Shown in pieces: positions 8,009 to 16,917 of a stretch of DNA of 64,000 bases. The translations under genes were made by a program, and so were the position numbers. Origin of the DNA: a virus; the IMG/VR virus record IMGVR_UViG_3300046660_000488, positions 62,001-126,000 of that record, one strand, 5' to 3'. The notes under the pieces are model-generated. The model was not told the DNA's origin. It searched no databases and saw nothing but the letters and a program-made list of their open reading frames with translations. Positions within the stretch are counted from its first letter, which is position 1, and each line of letters starts with the position of its first letter.

Positions 8009-10255
8009 TTACGCGCTCACTTGTTCCTTTCTCAGCATGTCAGTAGTTCTTACGTACTCGATGTGATCATTGATCACATTCTCATCTACACGTTGGTAGT
8101 CGTGGTTGCTCGACCGCAGCATGTATTTGAAAAGCGGGTACTTTTCGACGAGAGCCCACCACATTTTGGTGAGCGGCCGTGGGCCGAAAACCTTGTAGAC
8201 TTCGCCGTGGCGCGGCCCGAAATCGTAGAAGCTCAGCATTTTCTGCATGGTCTCGGCCGCGTCGGTGTAGGCTTCCTTCACCGCCATGAACTCTTGCCAG
8301 AACCGGCCGATCTCATGGTCGGGGCCGAACGTCTCGTACAGGCGCTTGAGCGTCTTGGGGTCTTGCCCAGCCGGGGTCGAGTTGATGACCCGCAGCATTT
8401 CGGCGATGGCGATGGCGTCGCCCCAGTTGTTTTCCTTGCAGGACTTCAGGACCAGCGGGTTCACGTGATCCCACAGGTTCCGCCATTCTCCGATGTCAGG
8501 GACGACCTGATACTCGAAGTAAAGCTCCATCTGCTCCGGCGTGATGAACATCACGTTGGCGCGCTGGTTGTTGAAGACGCCGAGGTCGCGCATGGACTCC
8601 AGCGTTTCGCCGACCTTCATCATGGTCAAGGGCTTGCCATCCGGCGACTGCGGAACCCCGGCGATGGCCGGGATGAAGAAGCCACCCTCGCGAAGGTACT
8701 GATCCGACACGTCGGCCAGTTCATTCTTGAAGGCGTTGCGCTGGCGAAGGTAGTAGGACGTCACGTTCGAGGGGTCGCTGTAGCGCCTTGGTCGCCCGGC
8801 TTTGTGGGCGCGCTGCTGGATCGTCGGCGGCGCTTTCTTGGGGCGTGGATCGGCCTTGGGCAGACTGGACGCGGGGAGACATTCGATGCCGCCGATGCGA
8901 GCCTTGAATGCCTCCAGCAAGTCCGGGCGATCTTGCGGCACGCGCAGGACATAGATCGCTTCGTTGCTCGGGGTGCGACCGCGCAGGGTTTCCATACGGC
9001 CCCGCGTGGTTCGGCCGTTCAGGTCGTCGTAGTAGAACCGGTCGGTGAACTTGGCGAAATAGTGCGGCGTCTCGGTATCGCGGTTCTGGCGCCGCATCTT
9101 CCGGCCGCCGGTCTTGGCGTAGCCGAATTCGTAGAGCGAGCAGCCTTCGAGACCGGAGTAGAAGCTGAAGATCAGCTTGTTGTCGGCGATGCGCTTGTCG
9201 CCGATGTGGAAGCCGTTCGGCAGGCAATTGAAGACGACCTTGTAATCCTTCACGTCGGCAACGAACGCGCGCATCGCGTGCTCGGTGGTCATCGACGCAG
9301 CATGGCGCTGAAGGTCTTCGGTCAGCCGGGCCATGATCACCCGCAGACGATCCTCAATCGCGGCGACGGTCCGGCGGTCGTAGGACAGTTCCTCGCGAGA
9401 CGGGGTCATGCTGATCGACCCAATCGGGAAGTCGATCTCGATCATGCTGTCCAGCAGCGAGGCCAATTTCTTGTCGAGCTTGGTGCGGTCCGGCGTCAGG
9501 GGATAGGCGACGATGCCGACAACGGCCTTGGGACGGATGGCGTCCTTGTCGAGGCCCATGCCCGAGTACAGGCGATAGCCGTCCCCGGCCAGAACCACGC
9601 GCCTGCTATCGACCTCGAAATAGGCCGCGCCCGTCACGGTCGGGCACGGGCTGAAATAGCGGAAAACTTGCTCGGCCCGGCGCTGGAATTCGGCGAAATC
9701 GGTCGAGCGGACGGCGACCTTGATTTCGATGCCCGTGGGCTCGTCGGACGGCTCCACAGCCATCAGGGTGACCGAAGGCGCGTCTTCCTCGTCGAAGAAC
9801 ACGGTGTAGGTCCGCTTGCGCTTACGGCGCCAGCAAGTGACAGTGAAGCTGTCGGAATAAGCCAGCGGAGACTTGGAGCCCAGACCGAACGCGCCGACCA
9901 CGTCGTTGTTAAGCGTCTTGGTGCTGGCGAAATATGACGAATACAGGCCGTTGATCGACGGAATCGGAGTGTCGCCGTACCCCCGGTGAGCGAGGCCTTC
10001 GCCGTAATCTCGGACGCAGAAAAACGGTTCGAGGTGGTTGGGCAGGTGGACTTCGATGGGCAGGCTACCCTTGCCCGCCTCAATGTGGGCGTCGTGGGCG
10101 TTGCAGGCGATCTCGCGAACGGTCGCGAGAATCTTTTCCTTGTAGAGATCGGACGACAGGACGCGGAACGCCTTACCCGATGGGGTGATCGTGAACTTGG
10201 TTTCCCGACGAAGGCGATAGCGTTGGATGGGGCGGTCGTCGTAAGCGATCTTCAT
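8009..10255 (-). CDS. rIIA: rIIA-like GHKL ATPase-fold protein (748 aa)
   Basis: The N-terminal 300 residues match T4 rIIA by eye: FRVLSSDLYKEKILATVREI, NAHDAH, VRDYGEGL, LYSSYFASTK, VGAFGLGSKSPLAYSDSF and GSISMTPSREELSYDDR-like GSISMTPSREELSYDRR. The GHKL elements (N-box Asn, G1 box DYGEG, GFGLGSKS) are kept, so ATP binding is plausible. It is followed by rIIB in the T4 order. The C-terminal half is less conserved. Confidence 0.92.
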   Translation of the reverse strand: MKIAYDDRPIQRYRLRRETKFTITPSGKAFRVLSSDLYKEKILATVREIACNAHDAHIEAGKGSLPIEVHLPNHLEPFFCVRDYGEGLAHRGYGDTPIPSINGLYSSYFASTKTLNNDVVGAFGLGSKSPLAYSDSFTVTCWRRKRKRTYTVFFDEEDAPSVTLMAVEPSDEPTGIEIKVAVRSTDFAEFQRRAEQVFRYFSPCPTVTGAAYFEVDSRRVVLAGDGYRLYSGMGLDKDAIRPKAVVGIVAYPLTPDRTKLDKKLASLLDSMIEIDFPIGSISMTPSREELSYDRRTVAAIEDRLRVIMARLTEDLQRHAASMTTEHAMRAFVADVKDYKVVFNCLPNGFHIGDKRIADNKLIFSFYSGLEGCSLYEFGYAKTGGRKMRRQNRDTETPHYFAKFTDRFYYDDLNGRTTRGRMETLRGRTPSNEAIYVLRVPQDRPDLLEAFKARIGGIECLPASSLPKADPRPKKAPPTIQQRAHKAGRPRRYSDPSNVTSYYLRQRNAFKNELADVSDQYLREGGFFIPAIAGVPQSPDGKPLTMMKVGETLESMRDLGVFNNQRANVMFITPEQMELYFEYQVVPDIGEWRNLWDHVNPLVLKSCKENNWGDAIAIAEMLRVINSTPAGQDPKTLKRLYETFGPDHEIGRFWQEFMAVKEAYTDAAETMQKMLSFYDFGPRHGEVYKVFGPRPLTKMWWALVEKYPLFKYMLRSSNHDYQRVDENVINDHIEYVRTTDMLRKEQVSA

Positions 10256-10284
10256 AATGGCTAACCCAAAATCACGAACAGTAT

Positions 10285-10494
10285 TCAGCGAAAATCAGTG
10301 ATGATCTGGCCGGGCTTTGTCGCCACCAAGACCATGTCGTAAATTGGGTAGGACTCAACGATGTCTTGTTTGGCGAAGCATTCGATCCAATCGAGGAAGT
10401 CTACCGTGACGCCTGCACTATCTATGACCGTAATCTGTCCTTCAGTGAAGGACTCATCCGTCTCGTAGACCCGAACAAAATCACCAACTTCCAT
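10285..10494 (-). CDS. Hypothetical small SH3-like protein (69 aa)
   Basis: A short gene upstream of rIIA on the same strand. The product begins MEVGDFVRVYE and has a pattern of short strands (GQITVID, VTVDFLDW) typical of small SH3-like barrels. Function is unknown. Two copies of the phage -35 motif lie upstream on the minus strand (10543-10548 and 10577-10582). Confidence 0.55.
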   Translation of the reverse strand: MEVGDFVRVYETDESFTEGQITVIDSAGVTVDFLDWIECFAKQDIVESYPIYDMVLVATKPGQIITDFR

Positions 10495-10597
10495 ACGCCA
10501 CCGTTACAAATATCGAGGAGCGAAAAGCACCCTGCAAATTAGGTAAACGAAACCCTTCAGGGTGTCAAACCGGTTCGTAAACCAAAATGCCGCACGC

Positions 10598-10604
10598 CTA
10601 AATA
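10598..10604 (+). promoter_or_regulatory. T4-type late promoter, start codon 4 nt downstream
   Basis: CTAAATA on the plus strand is followed by four bases and GTG, the first codon of the lipase frame. If transcription starts as in T4 late promoters, the mRNA would be leaderless or nearly so. Confidence 0.5.
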
Positions 10605-10608
10605 ATCC

Positions 10609-11418
10609 GTGCTTTTCAGTCCCCTACCACCCGTCCAAGAACAAATCTCGGTGCTCACCAGTCGGTTGAGCGGGCCGGTTTCTGGCATGATTCCTGCCGA
10701 TTTCGACCTGCTGTTCGTGGAGCTTGCGATCCTCGCATATTTTGACGAACCGCTCGCGCAAAAATGGGCCAAATCCATTGGATTTTTCGATGCTCGCAAG
10801 GTGCACGGAGCCGGTGGCGAAACGCTCGCGACCGTCTTCATGAGCGAGTACGACACGGTCATCGCCATCAAGGGCACGGCCGACGTCTCCACGGTTCTGG
10901 TGGACCTCGACCTTGACCTGACGCGCGATGGCGAACTGCCGGGCAAGGTCCACAACGGCTTCCGGAAGCTGACGACAGAGACGTGGAATAGCATCGCCCC
11001 ACTCGTGGCCAACGACCCCAGCGTCTGGATCGTCGGTCACAGCCTCGGGGGCGCCATCGCGGCCATCGTCGCCATCCGCGCCGCGCGCGGTGACGGCTGC
11101 AACGCCAAGGGCATCGTGACGTTCGGGATGCCGCGCCTCGGAACCCACGCCTACGTGTCGAACCTCGCCACGCCGCACAAGCGATGGGTCCACCATCACG
11201 ACCTCGTGCCGCGCATTCCGGCTAAATGGATTGGATACCAACACTTCGGTAAGGAAGAATACATCGCCAATGGCGAGGTACTTCCGAAGACTATCTGGAA
11301 CCGCCTCAAGCGATTTCTTTCCCGCCTTCTTGATCGTCTGCACCTTGATGGTATTGACGACCACAACATCATCAACTACCGGGCTGCAATAATCCGGGGA
11401 CAAGCACGAAAGAGCTAA
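10609..11418 (+). CDS. Class 3 lipase (fungal-lipase-like, 269 aa)
   Basis: This has the full PF01764 signature: [23 protein letters not shown] at 143-148 with Ser145, [15 protein letters not shown] with Asp198, and DDHNIINY with His252, forming the Ser-Asp-His triad. No signal peptide is visible, so the lipase is probably made inside the cell. GTG 10609 directly follows a late box; ATG 10687 (MIPADFDLL) is an alternative start. Its stop overlaps the IF-1 start as TAATG. Two unrelated serine lipases in one phage is unusual. Confidence 0.9.
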   Translation: MLFSPLPPVQEQISVLTSRLSGPVSGMIPADFDLLFVELAILAYFDEPLAQKWAKSIGFFDARKVHGAGGETLATVFMSEYDTVIAIKGTADVSTVLVDLDLDLTRDGELPGKVHNGFRKLTTETWNSIAPLVANDPSVWIVGHSLGGAIAAIVAIRAARGDGCNAKGIVTFGMPRLGTHAYVSNLATPHKRWVHHHDLVPRIPAKWIGYQHFGKEEYIANGEVLPKTIWNRLKRFLSRLLDRLHLDGIDDHNIINYRAAIIRGQARKS

Positions 11419-11636
11419 TGGCTAAAGACGAAACTATCAAAATCGAGGGTCGCATCCTCGAACTGCTTCCCAACGCCTTCTTCCAAGTCAAACTCAATGA
11501 GGCACACATTATTGTCGCCCATTTGAGCGGCAAAATGCGTAAGAACAACATCCGCTGTCTCGTTGGAGACCGCGTCGATGTTGAAATGACGCCCTACGAT
11601 CTGTCCAAAGGACGGATCGTCTACCGGCACAAATAA
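11418..11636 (+). CDS. infA: Translation initiation factor IF-1
   Basis: A 72-residue protein, the standard IF-1 length. It begins [15 protein letters not shown] and contains [10 protein letters not shown] and [13 protein letters not shown], the hallmark OB-fold stretches of bacterial IF-1. It would bind the 30S A site. ATG 11418 overlaps the lipase stop, so it may be co-translated late in infection. A phage-borne IF-1 fits with bS21 at 24707 and with the leaderless late genes described below; how it changes start selection is inference. Confidence 0.95.
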   Translation: MAKDETIKIEGRILELLPNAFFQVKLNEAHIIVAHLSGKMRKNNIRCLVGDRVDVEMTPYDLSKGRIVYRHK

Positions 11637-12494
11637 TCAGCCAGCGATCCGGCCGAAGTCGATGACCCGGTTCTGGATCATCGGGATGACCGCGTGAGGG
11701 TACGGGATGATCAGGGTACATTGCCCCGAGAATTCCGTGTCCAGCATCGCCATGAGCGTCGTGTACTCCGACAGCGTCCGCATGTTTTCCCGCAGGATCG
11801 CGGCGTCTTCGCCGGTCAGCATCGACGGAACCTCCGTCTTGTCTCCCAGTCGCCCCGACTGGTCCTGACGTAGGGTCGCCCACGATGCCATGATCCCAGA
11901 GATCGCGGCGTTGTAGGACTGACCGCTGTCAGGGAAATTCAGGCTGGGCGCGGTGAAATCCGAGATCACCACCACGTCGCCCTCGCGCGCGCCGCGCAGA
12001 ACGTCGCGAAGCTCATTGAGCTTGGCCATGCGGTGGTTGAGCCCAGCCATGGCGCCGTCGATGTCGCTGGCCACGTTGCGGACCATGATCGCGCGGGGAA
12101 GCTTGATGCCGCTCTCGAACAGGCTGCGGAAGGTCTCCACGGACATCTGGCCCTCGCCGCCGGGGATGAAGGTCGGCTGCGGGATGTCCTCAAGCGGCTC
12201 CGCGCACATCGCCATGATCTCTTCAAACGACATCATGGTCGGCTCGACGCCTTGGTCGTTGCGGGCGTCCTCGCACAGGTTCTCGACCAGTTCGTCGAGG
12301 CTGTAGGGTGGTGTCATCAGATCATGCAGGGTGCGGGCGATCTGGCGAAGCTCGACCATCAGGCCATGAAGCTCCACATCCGGCATCTGGGCCGCCACCG
12401 CATTTTCGTAAGCGTAGGCCGAAAGGAAAGCCGAATCGTAGACCCGACGAACCTCGGGGGTCATCGCGCGATTGTCCAGTTTCGGCACAGGCAA
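11637..12494 (-). CDS. Hypothetical protein (285 aa)
   Basis: Convergent with infA. The product is mostly helical in appearance (for example MVELRQIARTLHDLM, GAMAGLNHRMAKLNELRDVLRG) and ends in a short strand-rich segment (CTLIIPYPHAVIPM). No signal peptide, membrane span or known motif was seen. Function unknown. Confidence 0.65.
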   Translation of the reverse strand: MPVPKLDNRAMTPEVRRVYDSAFLSAYAYENAVAAQMPDVELHGLMVELRQIARTLHDLMTPPYSLDELVENLCEDARNDQGVEPTMMSFEEIMAMCAEPLEDIPQPTFIPGGEGQMSVETFRSLFESGIKLPRAIMVRNVASDIDGAMAGLNHRMAKLNELRDVLRGAREGDVVVISDFTAPSLNFPDSGQSYNAAISGIMASWATLRQDQSGRLGDKTEVPSMLTGEDAAILRENMRTLSEYTTLMAMLDTEFSGQCTLIIPYPHAVIPMIQNRVIDFGRIAG

Positions 12495-12505
12495 CTCCTA
12501 CGGTC

Positions 12506-12805
12506 TCACTCGACCGTGGTGCTATCACCTTTGCCTATCCTTGTCACCTGCTTTTCGACTTCGTCGGTGTCAGGATCAGGGAAGAGATTGATTTCGATTT
12601 TCGTGACGCCGATCTGCGCGAGTGCTTGTTCGACTTGCTTGGATACAGCATCGAACGTTTCACCGTCTCGGTTCATTAGAATGCGGACCTGACCGCCGAA
12701 GACGGCGACCGTTGAATCGTCGAAGCCAGCGTCGTACAGCAACTCGTCGTACCGGTCGTTGTCCGGCGTCAATCCTTCAAGGATGCAGACTTCAAACTCG
12801 AACAT
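12506..12805 (-). CDS. Hypothetical protein (99 aa)
   Basis: ATG 12805 (MFEFEVCIL) overlaps the stop of the GIY-YIG-like gene as ATGA. The product has alternating strands and helices (DDSTVAVFGGQVRILMNRDGETFDAVSKQVEQAL) compatible with a small ferredoxin-like fold. No family recognised. Confidence 0.6.
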   Translation of the reverse strand: MFEFEVCILEGLTPDNDRYDELLYDAGFDDSTVAVFGGQVRILMNRDGETFDAVSKQVEQALAQIGVTKIEINLFPDPDTDEVEKQVTRIGKGDSTTVE

Positions 12806-13137
12806 CACAGGATCACCGTTCCGTTTCGCAGCATGGTATGGAGGTTCAAGTTGTCACCGTGCTTCATCAGCGCGTGCTGGATTTCGAACACAGCGTCTTC
12901 AGGCGTCAACGCGAACCACTCGCCGCCCTTGCGCTTGTGGGCCAGCGTGCGATGGATCACCTTTTCGAGGGCTCGCACAAGGTCGTTGTTCACAGCCTCC
13001 TTGTGATAGAGAACCAGCGGCGCGGGATGGCCGGTCTGAAGTTGACCAACGCGGCGCTCCGGCGCTTTGCTGAACCCGATCTTCACAAGCTTAGCATCTG
13101 CCCTCTCACAGATGACGTAGATGTATTGTTGACCCAT
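12805..13137 (-). CDS. T5orf172/MUG113-type GIY-YIG-like nuclease domain protein (110 aa)
   Basis: The product starts with YIYVICERADAKLVKIGFSK and continues APERRVGQLQTGHPAPL, then a late GEWFAL, which is the pattern of the T5orf172 branch of the GIY-YIG superfamily (YIYV...VKIG...R...LQ...P...GEWF). Such small proteins in phages may be free-standing nucleases. Activity is not proven by sequence. It belongs to a minus-strand run of short overlapping genes. Confidence 0.75.
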   Translation of the reverse strand: MGQQYIYVICERADAKLVKIGFSKAPERRVGQLQTGHPAPLVLYHKEAVNNDLVRALEKVIHRTLAHKRKGGEWFALTPEDAVFEIQHALMKHGDNLNLHTMLRNGTVIL

Positions 13138-13170
13138 TCTTCCTTTATACAGGAAGTAGAGGTCTCTTTA

Positions 13171-13548
13171 CTATATTTCCAAATTCACCCGAACCAAGCA
13201 CAGTTGCCGGATCGGCTTCTCTTGCTTGGCCAAATGGAAGTTGATGATGTCAGGTTTCTCGAACCACAGCTTGAAGTGAACAGCCTTCACGTGGTCGTCG
13301 ATGCCGATCCTGAAGGACAGCACGCGCTCAAGCTCGCCGAAGCGATCATCCATCCGGTCGCCGATCTTGTAGATGGCCCAGTAATGCTCGATCTTGTGCT
13401 TCAGGAGGAAGGTGAGGGTTTCCGGATAGCCCTGTAGGAACGTGGCCCGCCAGTCCATGGCGTAGCGCTCGGCGTCCGATTCCTCGTAGTCGTCGTCATC
13501 GTTCCTCAGCGACAGGCGGAGGATTTCGATCTCATTGCGCTGGGTCAT
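13171..13548 (-). CDS. Hypothetical protein, FKLxW-family (125 aa)
   Basis: An acidic stretch (NDDDDYEESDAE) follows the start. The middle contains HVKAVHFKLWF, which resembles the C-terminal motif shared by several small proteins in this genome (30762, 37630, 50126, 50407). The start overlaps the stop of the upstream gene. Function unknown. Confidence 0.6.
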   Translation of the reverse strand: MTQRNEIEILRLSLRNDDDDYEESDAERYAMDWRATFLQGYPETLTFLLKHKIEHYWAIYKIGDRMDDRFGELERVLSFRIGIDDHVKAVHFKLWFEKPDIINFHLAKQEKPIRQLCLVRVNLEI

Positions 13549-14171
13549 TTTCCTTTGATGCGCGGGATTTCGCGCAGGATCAGGCCATAGTAATCCATGT
13601 AGGCTTTGTACTCCGGCATGGCCTCGATCTCGCGGAGCATGTCTTCAGGCGGCTTGGTCAGCGCAAACTGCGTGACCGCGATGGCGGTGGCCGGGTCCAC
13701 GTCGGGACGCATGGCCCACGCCAGAGCGTACTTGACCCCATCGCGCAGACGCCACGGGTCCTCGACCTCGGTGGCCAGCTTTTCGATGTAGCAGATCATG
13801 TAGTGCATCAGGGCTTGTTCATAGCCCGTTTGCTTGATGACGCGCGGCTCCGCCGTGCCGGTCAGGATGCTCTGAGCCACGTAGGCGGCCGAGCCATCTG
13901 CGGCGGCTTGATAGCGCAGCTTCTGCTCAACGTAGATCGCTTGGGCGAGGCCGGGCGTTGTCGGCTGGAGGCCCAAGTTCTCGTGCATGTCGGTGATCAT
14001 GGCGCGGAACTGCTCGGACGACGCCAGAATCTTCGCCGGGTCGAGTTCGACCGGCTTGATCTTCCGCACGTATTTCTTCGCGCCCTTGCCGACTTTCAAA
14101 CCCACGCTATGCCACCGTTTCTGGTTTACGAGAAACAGCAGCATAGCATCGTTTTGGTTGAAAGCAATCAC
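13545..14171 (-). CDS. Hypothetical helical protein (208 aa)
   Basis: The start overlaps the RNA ligase stop, so it is probably translated from the same mRNA. Apart from a basic N-terminal third (VGKGAKKYVRKIK), the product looks all-helical, with no membrane segment. Function unknown. Confidence 0.65.
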   Translation of the reverse strand: MIAFNQNDAMLLFLVNQKRWHSVGLKVGKGAKKYVRKIKPVELDPAKILASSEQFRAMITDMHENLGLQPTTPGLAQAIYVEQKLRYQAAADGSAAYVAQSILTGTAEPRVIKQTGYEQALMHYMICYIEKLATEVEDPWRLRDGVKYALAWAMRPDVDPATAIAVTQFALTKPPEDMLREIEAMPEYKAYMDYYGLILREIPRIKGK

Positions 14172-15406
14172 TCTTCGCCCAAGCTGGAGTACTTGTAGTC
14201 CCTCCAGTCGAGGCCGCCGATCAGGTCGCGGATACCGTCAACCCGAGCTTGCGTGCCAGCGGTCGGGTGAACCGCCTTGGCGATGGTCGCTCGGATCAGG
14301 TCAGCGGGGTCGGCGCCGCGCTTGATCAGGAACATGTACTGGGCCTCCGGCTGCTTCAGGTTCGCGTTGACGTACTGCGCGAATTCCTTCTGGTCGTCGA
14401 TCCGAATGCTGTCGTACAATTCCTTCACCTGAACAGCGCGCTCTTCCACCGCTGCGGCGAAGTCGGCCGCATAGGCTTCCACGGCCTTGCGGTCGTTCTC
14501 TTCCATGAACGGCTTGACGTCGTCCACGGTGTTGTGCGCGATCATCGCCAGCACGTCTTTCTCGTGCTGGAGGAAGTCCTTGGTCTTGTGAATCTGGCAG
14601 TACCAGAGGCCCTTGACCTTGTACATCCGGCCGTCGTGGAACCGGACGATGTAGCCTTCCATGCCCTGAACGTCGTGGACCTCAGCCATGAACGTCTCGA
14701 TGCTCTCCACGCCGCCGGGCAGGGCGCGCACGACTTCCATGCCCGCTTTCTCGGCGTGCCGCACCATCTTGTCGTACGGCATGTATCCGCCAAACAGGTT
14801 GTCGCGAAGCGCCAGCAAGACCAGACGGTCTTCCGGATAGTCGATGACGATCTTCTGCTTTCGCGAGCACCACTCGAACAGCGGCGTCCAGCCGTGGTTG
14901 ATCATGTTGGCCGCCCATTCCGCGTAATGCGGGTTGGCCTTGATCCACTCGTTGACCGGCTTGGCCACGTCGGTCTCGCCCATCTTCGTGCACCAGACGA
15001 GGCCGTCAGCCTGAGCCGGGCCAGCGCCCGTCCACATCGGGTTGATCATCGACCCGTCCATCTTTTCGAGGACGTGGTGCGGCTCCGACCAGTCGATCAC
15101 GTCGATCTGGCTCTCGGGCTTCTCACCGATGTTGAAGAACTTGGCGAACTTGCGCGCGAGGATGCGGCCGTCCTTGGAGAACGTCAGACCCCGGCATTCA
15201 CGCAGCACCGTGTACTCGCGGTTCAGCGCGGGATCGTCGGTGTTCGGGAACGGGAAAATGCCGTCGAAGCTGATGACGTAATTGAAGATCACGTAATCAC
15301 CACGGTCTGCTTCGATGAACGCGGACGTTCCAGTACGCGCGTTGTGGTTCGCAACAGCCTGACGCACTTCGTCAAGCGTGATGTTCATCGGGAAATGGTA
15401 TCGCAT
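14168..15406 (-). CDS. rnlA: RNA ligase, T4 Rnl1 (RnlA) family
   Basis: A 412-residue nucleotidyltransferase. Motif I is EKMDGS with the likely AMP-accepting Lys115; upstream is RECRGLTFSKDGRILARKFAKFFNIGE, and downstream LFEWCSRKQKIVI and GYIVRFHDGRMYKVKG supply the later ligase motifs. This is the order seen in T4 RnlA, which seals tRNA cut by host anticodon nuclease. AGGAG precedes ATG 15406. With the PNK-like kinase and the tRNA genes it points to tRNA repair. Confidence 0.92.
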   Translation of the reverse strand: MRYHFPMNITLDEVRQAVANHNARTGTSAFIEADRGDYVIFNYVISFDGIFPFPNTDDPALNREYTVLRECRGLTFSKDGRILARKFAKFFNIGEKPESQIDVIDWSEPHHVLEKMDGSMINPMWTGAGPAQADGLVWCTKMGETDVAKPVNEWIKANPHYAEWAANMINHGWTPLFEWCSRKQKIVIDYPEDRLVLLALRDNLFGGYMPYDKMVRHAEKAGMEVVRALPGGVESIETFMAEVHDVQGMEGYIVRFHDGRMYKVKGLWYCQIHKTKDFLQHEKDVLAMIAHNTVDDVKPFMEENDRKAVEAYAADFAAAVEERAVQVKELYDSIRIDDQKEFAQYVNANLKQPEAQYMFLIKRGADPADLIRATIAKAVHPTAGTQARVDGIRDLIGGLDWRDYKYSSLGEE

Positions 15407-15486
15407 AGTAATCTCCTGTATGGTTAACAGGATGACTACTACGAATATTCAGCGCAATATTTTAGGGTATGGCGTGCTTGCCGTTT

Positions 15487-15741
15487 TCAGCCGCGAAAGT
15501 GAACCACAGCCCACCAGATGATCGGGGTGAGGATTATCGCCTCCAAGATCAGGCTGAACAATGGCAAGTAGAACAGCGCATCCTTGTTGCTCAACCAGAA
15601 CCAATGCACTCGATAGTACTTGGTCTGGAGGTGTTCCATGACCTTGTTCACCGGGACTATCAGCGGCAAGGACAGGATCAGGAGCCCGATCATGATGGGT
15701 GTGACGATTGCCCACCCCAGAGACTTGTGAACGTCGGTCAT
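15487..15741 (-). CDS. Small membrane protein, two TM segments (84 aa)
   Basis: Hydrophobic segments near residues 9-31 and 57-80 flank a short polar stretch (QTKYYRVHWFWLSNKDA). It lies just downstream of clpP on the same strand. No family recognised. Confidence 0.6.
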   Translation of the reverse strand: MTDVHKSLGWAIVTPIMIGLLILSLPLIVPVNKVMEHLQTKYYRVHWFWLSNKDALFYLPLFSLILEAIILTPIIWWAVVHFRG

Positions 15742-15759
15742 GTCGGGCTCCTGAGCCGC

Positions 15760-16353
15760 TTAGGCGGCGATGTCGGCGCGGTTCTTGATGATGCGGTCGA
15801 TGATGCCGAACTCCAGAGCCTGCTGGGGGCTCATGAAGTTGTCGCGTTCCATCGCCTTCTCGATGACTTCCAGCGGCTGGCCGGTGTTCTCGTGGAGCAT
15901 CCGGTGCAGGCGGCGCTGGATGTCCAGCATTTCGTCCATCTGGATTTTCATGTCCAAGGCGATGCCACGGCTACCGCCGCTCGGGTCGTGGATCATGATG
16001 CGCGAGTCCGGCAGGGCGTAGCGCTTGCCCTTCTGGCCAGCGGCCAGCAGCATGGCGCCCATCGAGCAGGCTTGACCCATGCACAGGGTCGCCACGTCCG
16101 GCTTGATGAAGTTCATCGTGTCGCGGATCGCCAGACCAGCGGTGACGACGCCGCCCGGCGAGTTGATGTACATCGTGATGTCATCGTCGCCTTGGCTTTC
16201 GAGGTAAAGCAACTGGGCGACGACGGTGGTGGACATGTTGTCCTCGACCGGACCGTTCAGGAAGACGATCCGGTGACGCAGCAACAGGCTGTAGATGTCG
16301 AACGCACGTTCGCCACGGCCGTCAGCCTCGACCACCATAGGAATGAGAGACAT
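15760..16353 (-). CDS. clpP: ATP-dependent Clp protease proteolytic subunit ClpP
   Basis: A 197-residue ClpP. The catalytic triad is visible as Ser97 (GQACSMGAM), His122 (MIHDPSGG) and Asp171 (ERDNFMSP); [14 protein letters not shown] is the usual substrate-binding strand. ClpX is encoded at 25027 with an intact IGF loop and ClpS at 20887, so the phage carries a chaperone-protease set of its own. There is little N-terminal propeptide. Whether it forms homo- or mixed tetradecamers with host ClpP is open. Confidence 0.95.
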   Translation of the reverse strand: MSLIPMVVEADGRGERAFDIYSLLLRHRIVFLNGPVEDNMSTTVVAQLLYLESQGDDDITMYINSPGGVVTAGLAIRDTMNFIKPDVATLCMGQACSMGAMLLAAGQKGKRYALPDSRIMIHDPSGGSRGIALDMKIQMDEMLDIQRRLHRMLHENTGQPLEVIEKAMERDNFMSPQQALEFGIIDRIIKNRADIAA

Positions 16354-16451
16354 GAAATACCTTTCAGAAATACACTTCCGGCCCTGAAATTCAGCGAGCC
16401 GGGTTCAAAGCCCAGTATAGGATGGCGGCCGACTATTTGTCGAAATTGACG

Positions 16452-16748
16452 TCAGCACCATTCAACCTTGACGCCGACGATCTTGGCCAGCGCGAGTAGA
16501 ACGCCTTCGCCGTAGCAATGGCCGCCGTGCGTGCTGGACTCGGCGAGGCGGTTCTTCTCTTCCCATGCGGCGTACGCTTCGTACCGGTTGTCGTCCGACA
16601 GATCACCGTCGTAGACGTCCTCGTCGAAGGGGTTGTTGGCCGAATCCTCGCGGTCGATCCACCAGCAGTCATTGTCGAGCGTGACAATGCAAGTCGGGTT
16701 AGCCCGGATGATGTCTTCCAATGGGGTCAGCTTCGGCTTCTTCGCCAT
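16452..16748 (-). CDS. Hypothetical protein (98 aa)
   Basis: An acidic small protein (DREDSANNPFDEDVYDGDLSDD) with a central aromatic pair (CWWID). Its 5' end overlaps the end of the small membrane protein gene at 16699. No family recognised. Confidence 0.6.
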   Translation of the reverse strand: MAKKPKLTPLEDIIRANPTCIVTLDNDCWWIDREDSANNPFDEDVYDGDLSDDNRYEAYAAWEEKNRLAESSTHGGHCYGEGVLLALAKIVGVKVEWC

Positions 16749-16917
16749 CTGAAATGCCTTCGTTCAAATCGGTTTGATCAAATCGCGCGCCGTAGCGTCG
16801 CTCGGAGACCGCTTGCAGCGGCCCCCGTGCGGGCTCAGCGACTTTCTTGGCCGGTAGGCGGACAAATAGGCCCACCAGCATCAGGACGCCAATCGAGAGA
16901 CCAGCCAGCGCCAGCAT
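16699..16917 (-). CDS. Putative single-span membrane protein (72 aa)
   Basis: ATG 16917 overlaps the stop of the VWA gene as TAATG. The first 20 residues (MLALAGLSIGVLMLVGLFV) form one hydrophobic segment followed by RLPAKK, which suggests an N-terminal anchor with a cytoplasmic tail. The frame overlaps the next gene by 50 bases. Start coupling makes it plausible, but the short length and overlap leave doubt. Confidence 0.45.
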   Translation of the reverse strand: MLALAGLSIGVLMLVGLFVRLPAKKVAEPARGPLQAVSERRYGARFDQTDLNEGISDGEEAEADPIGRHHPG

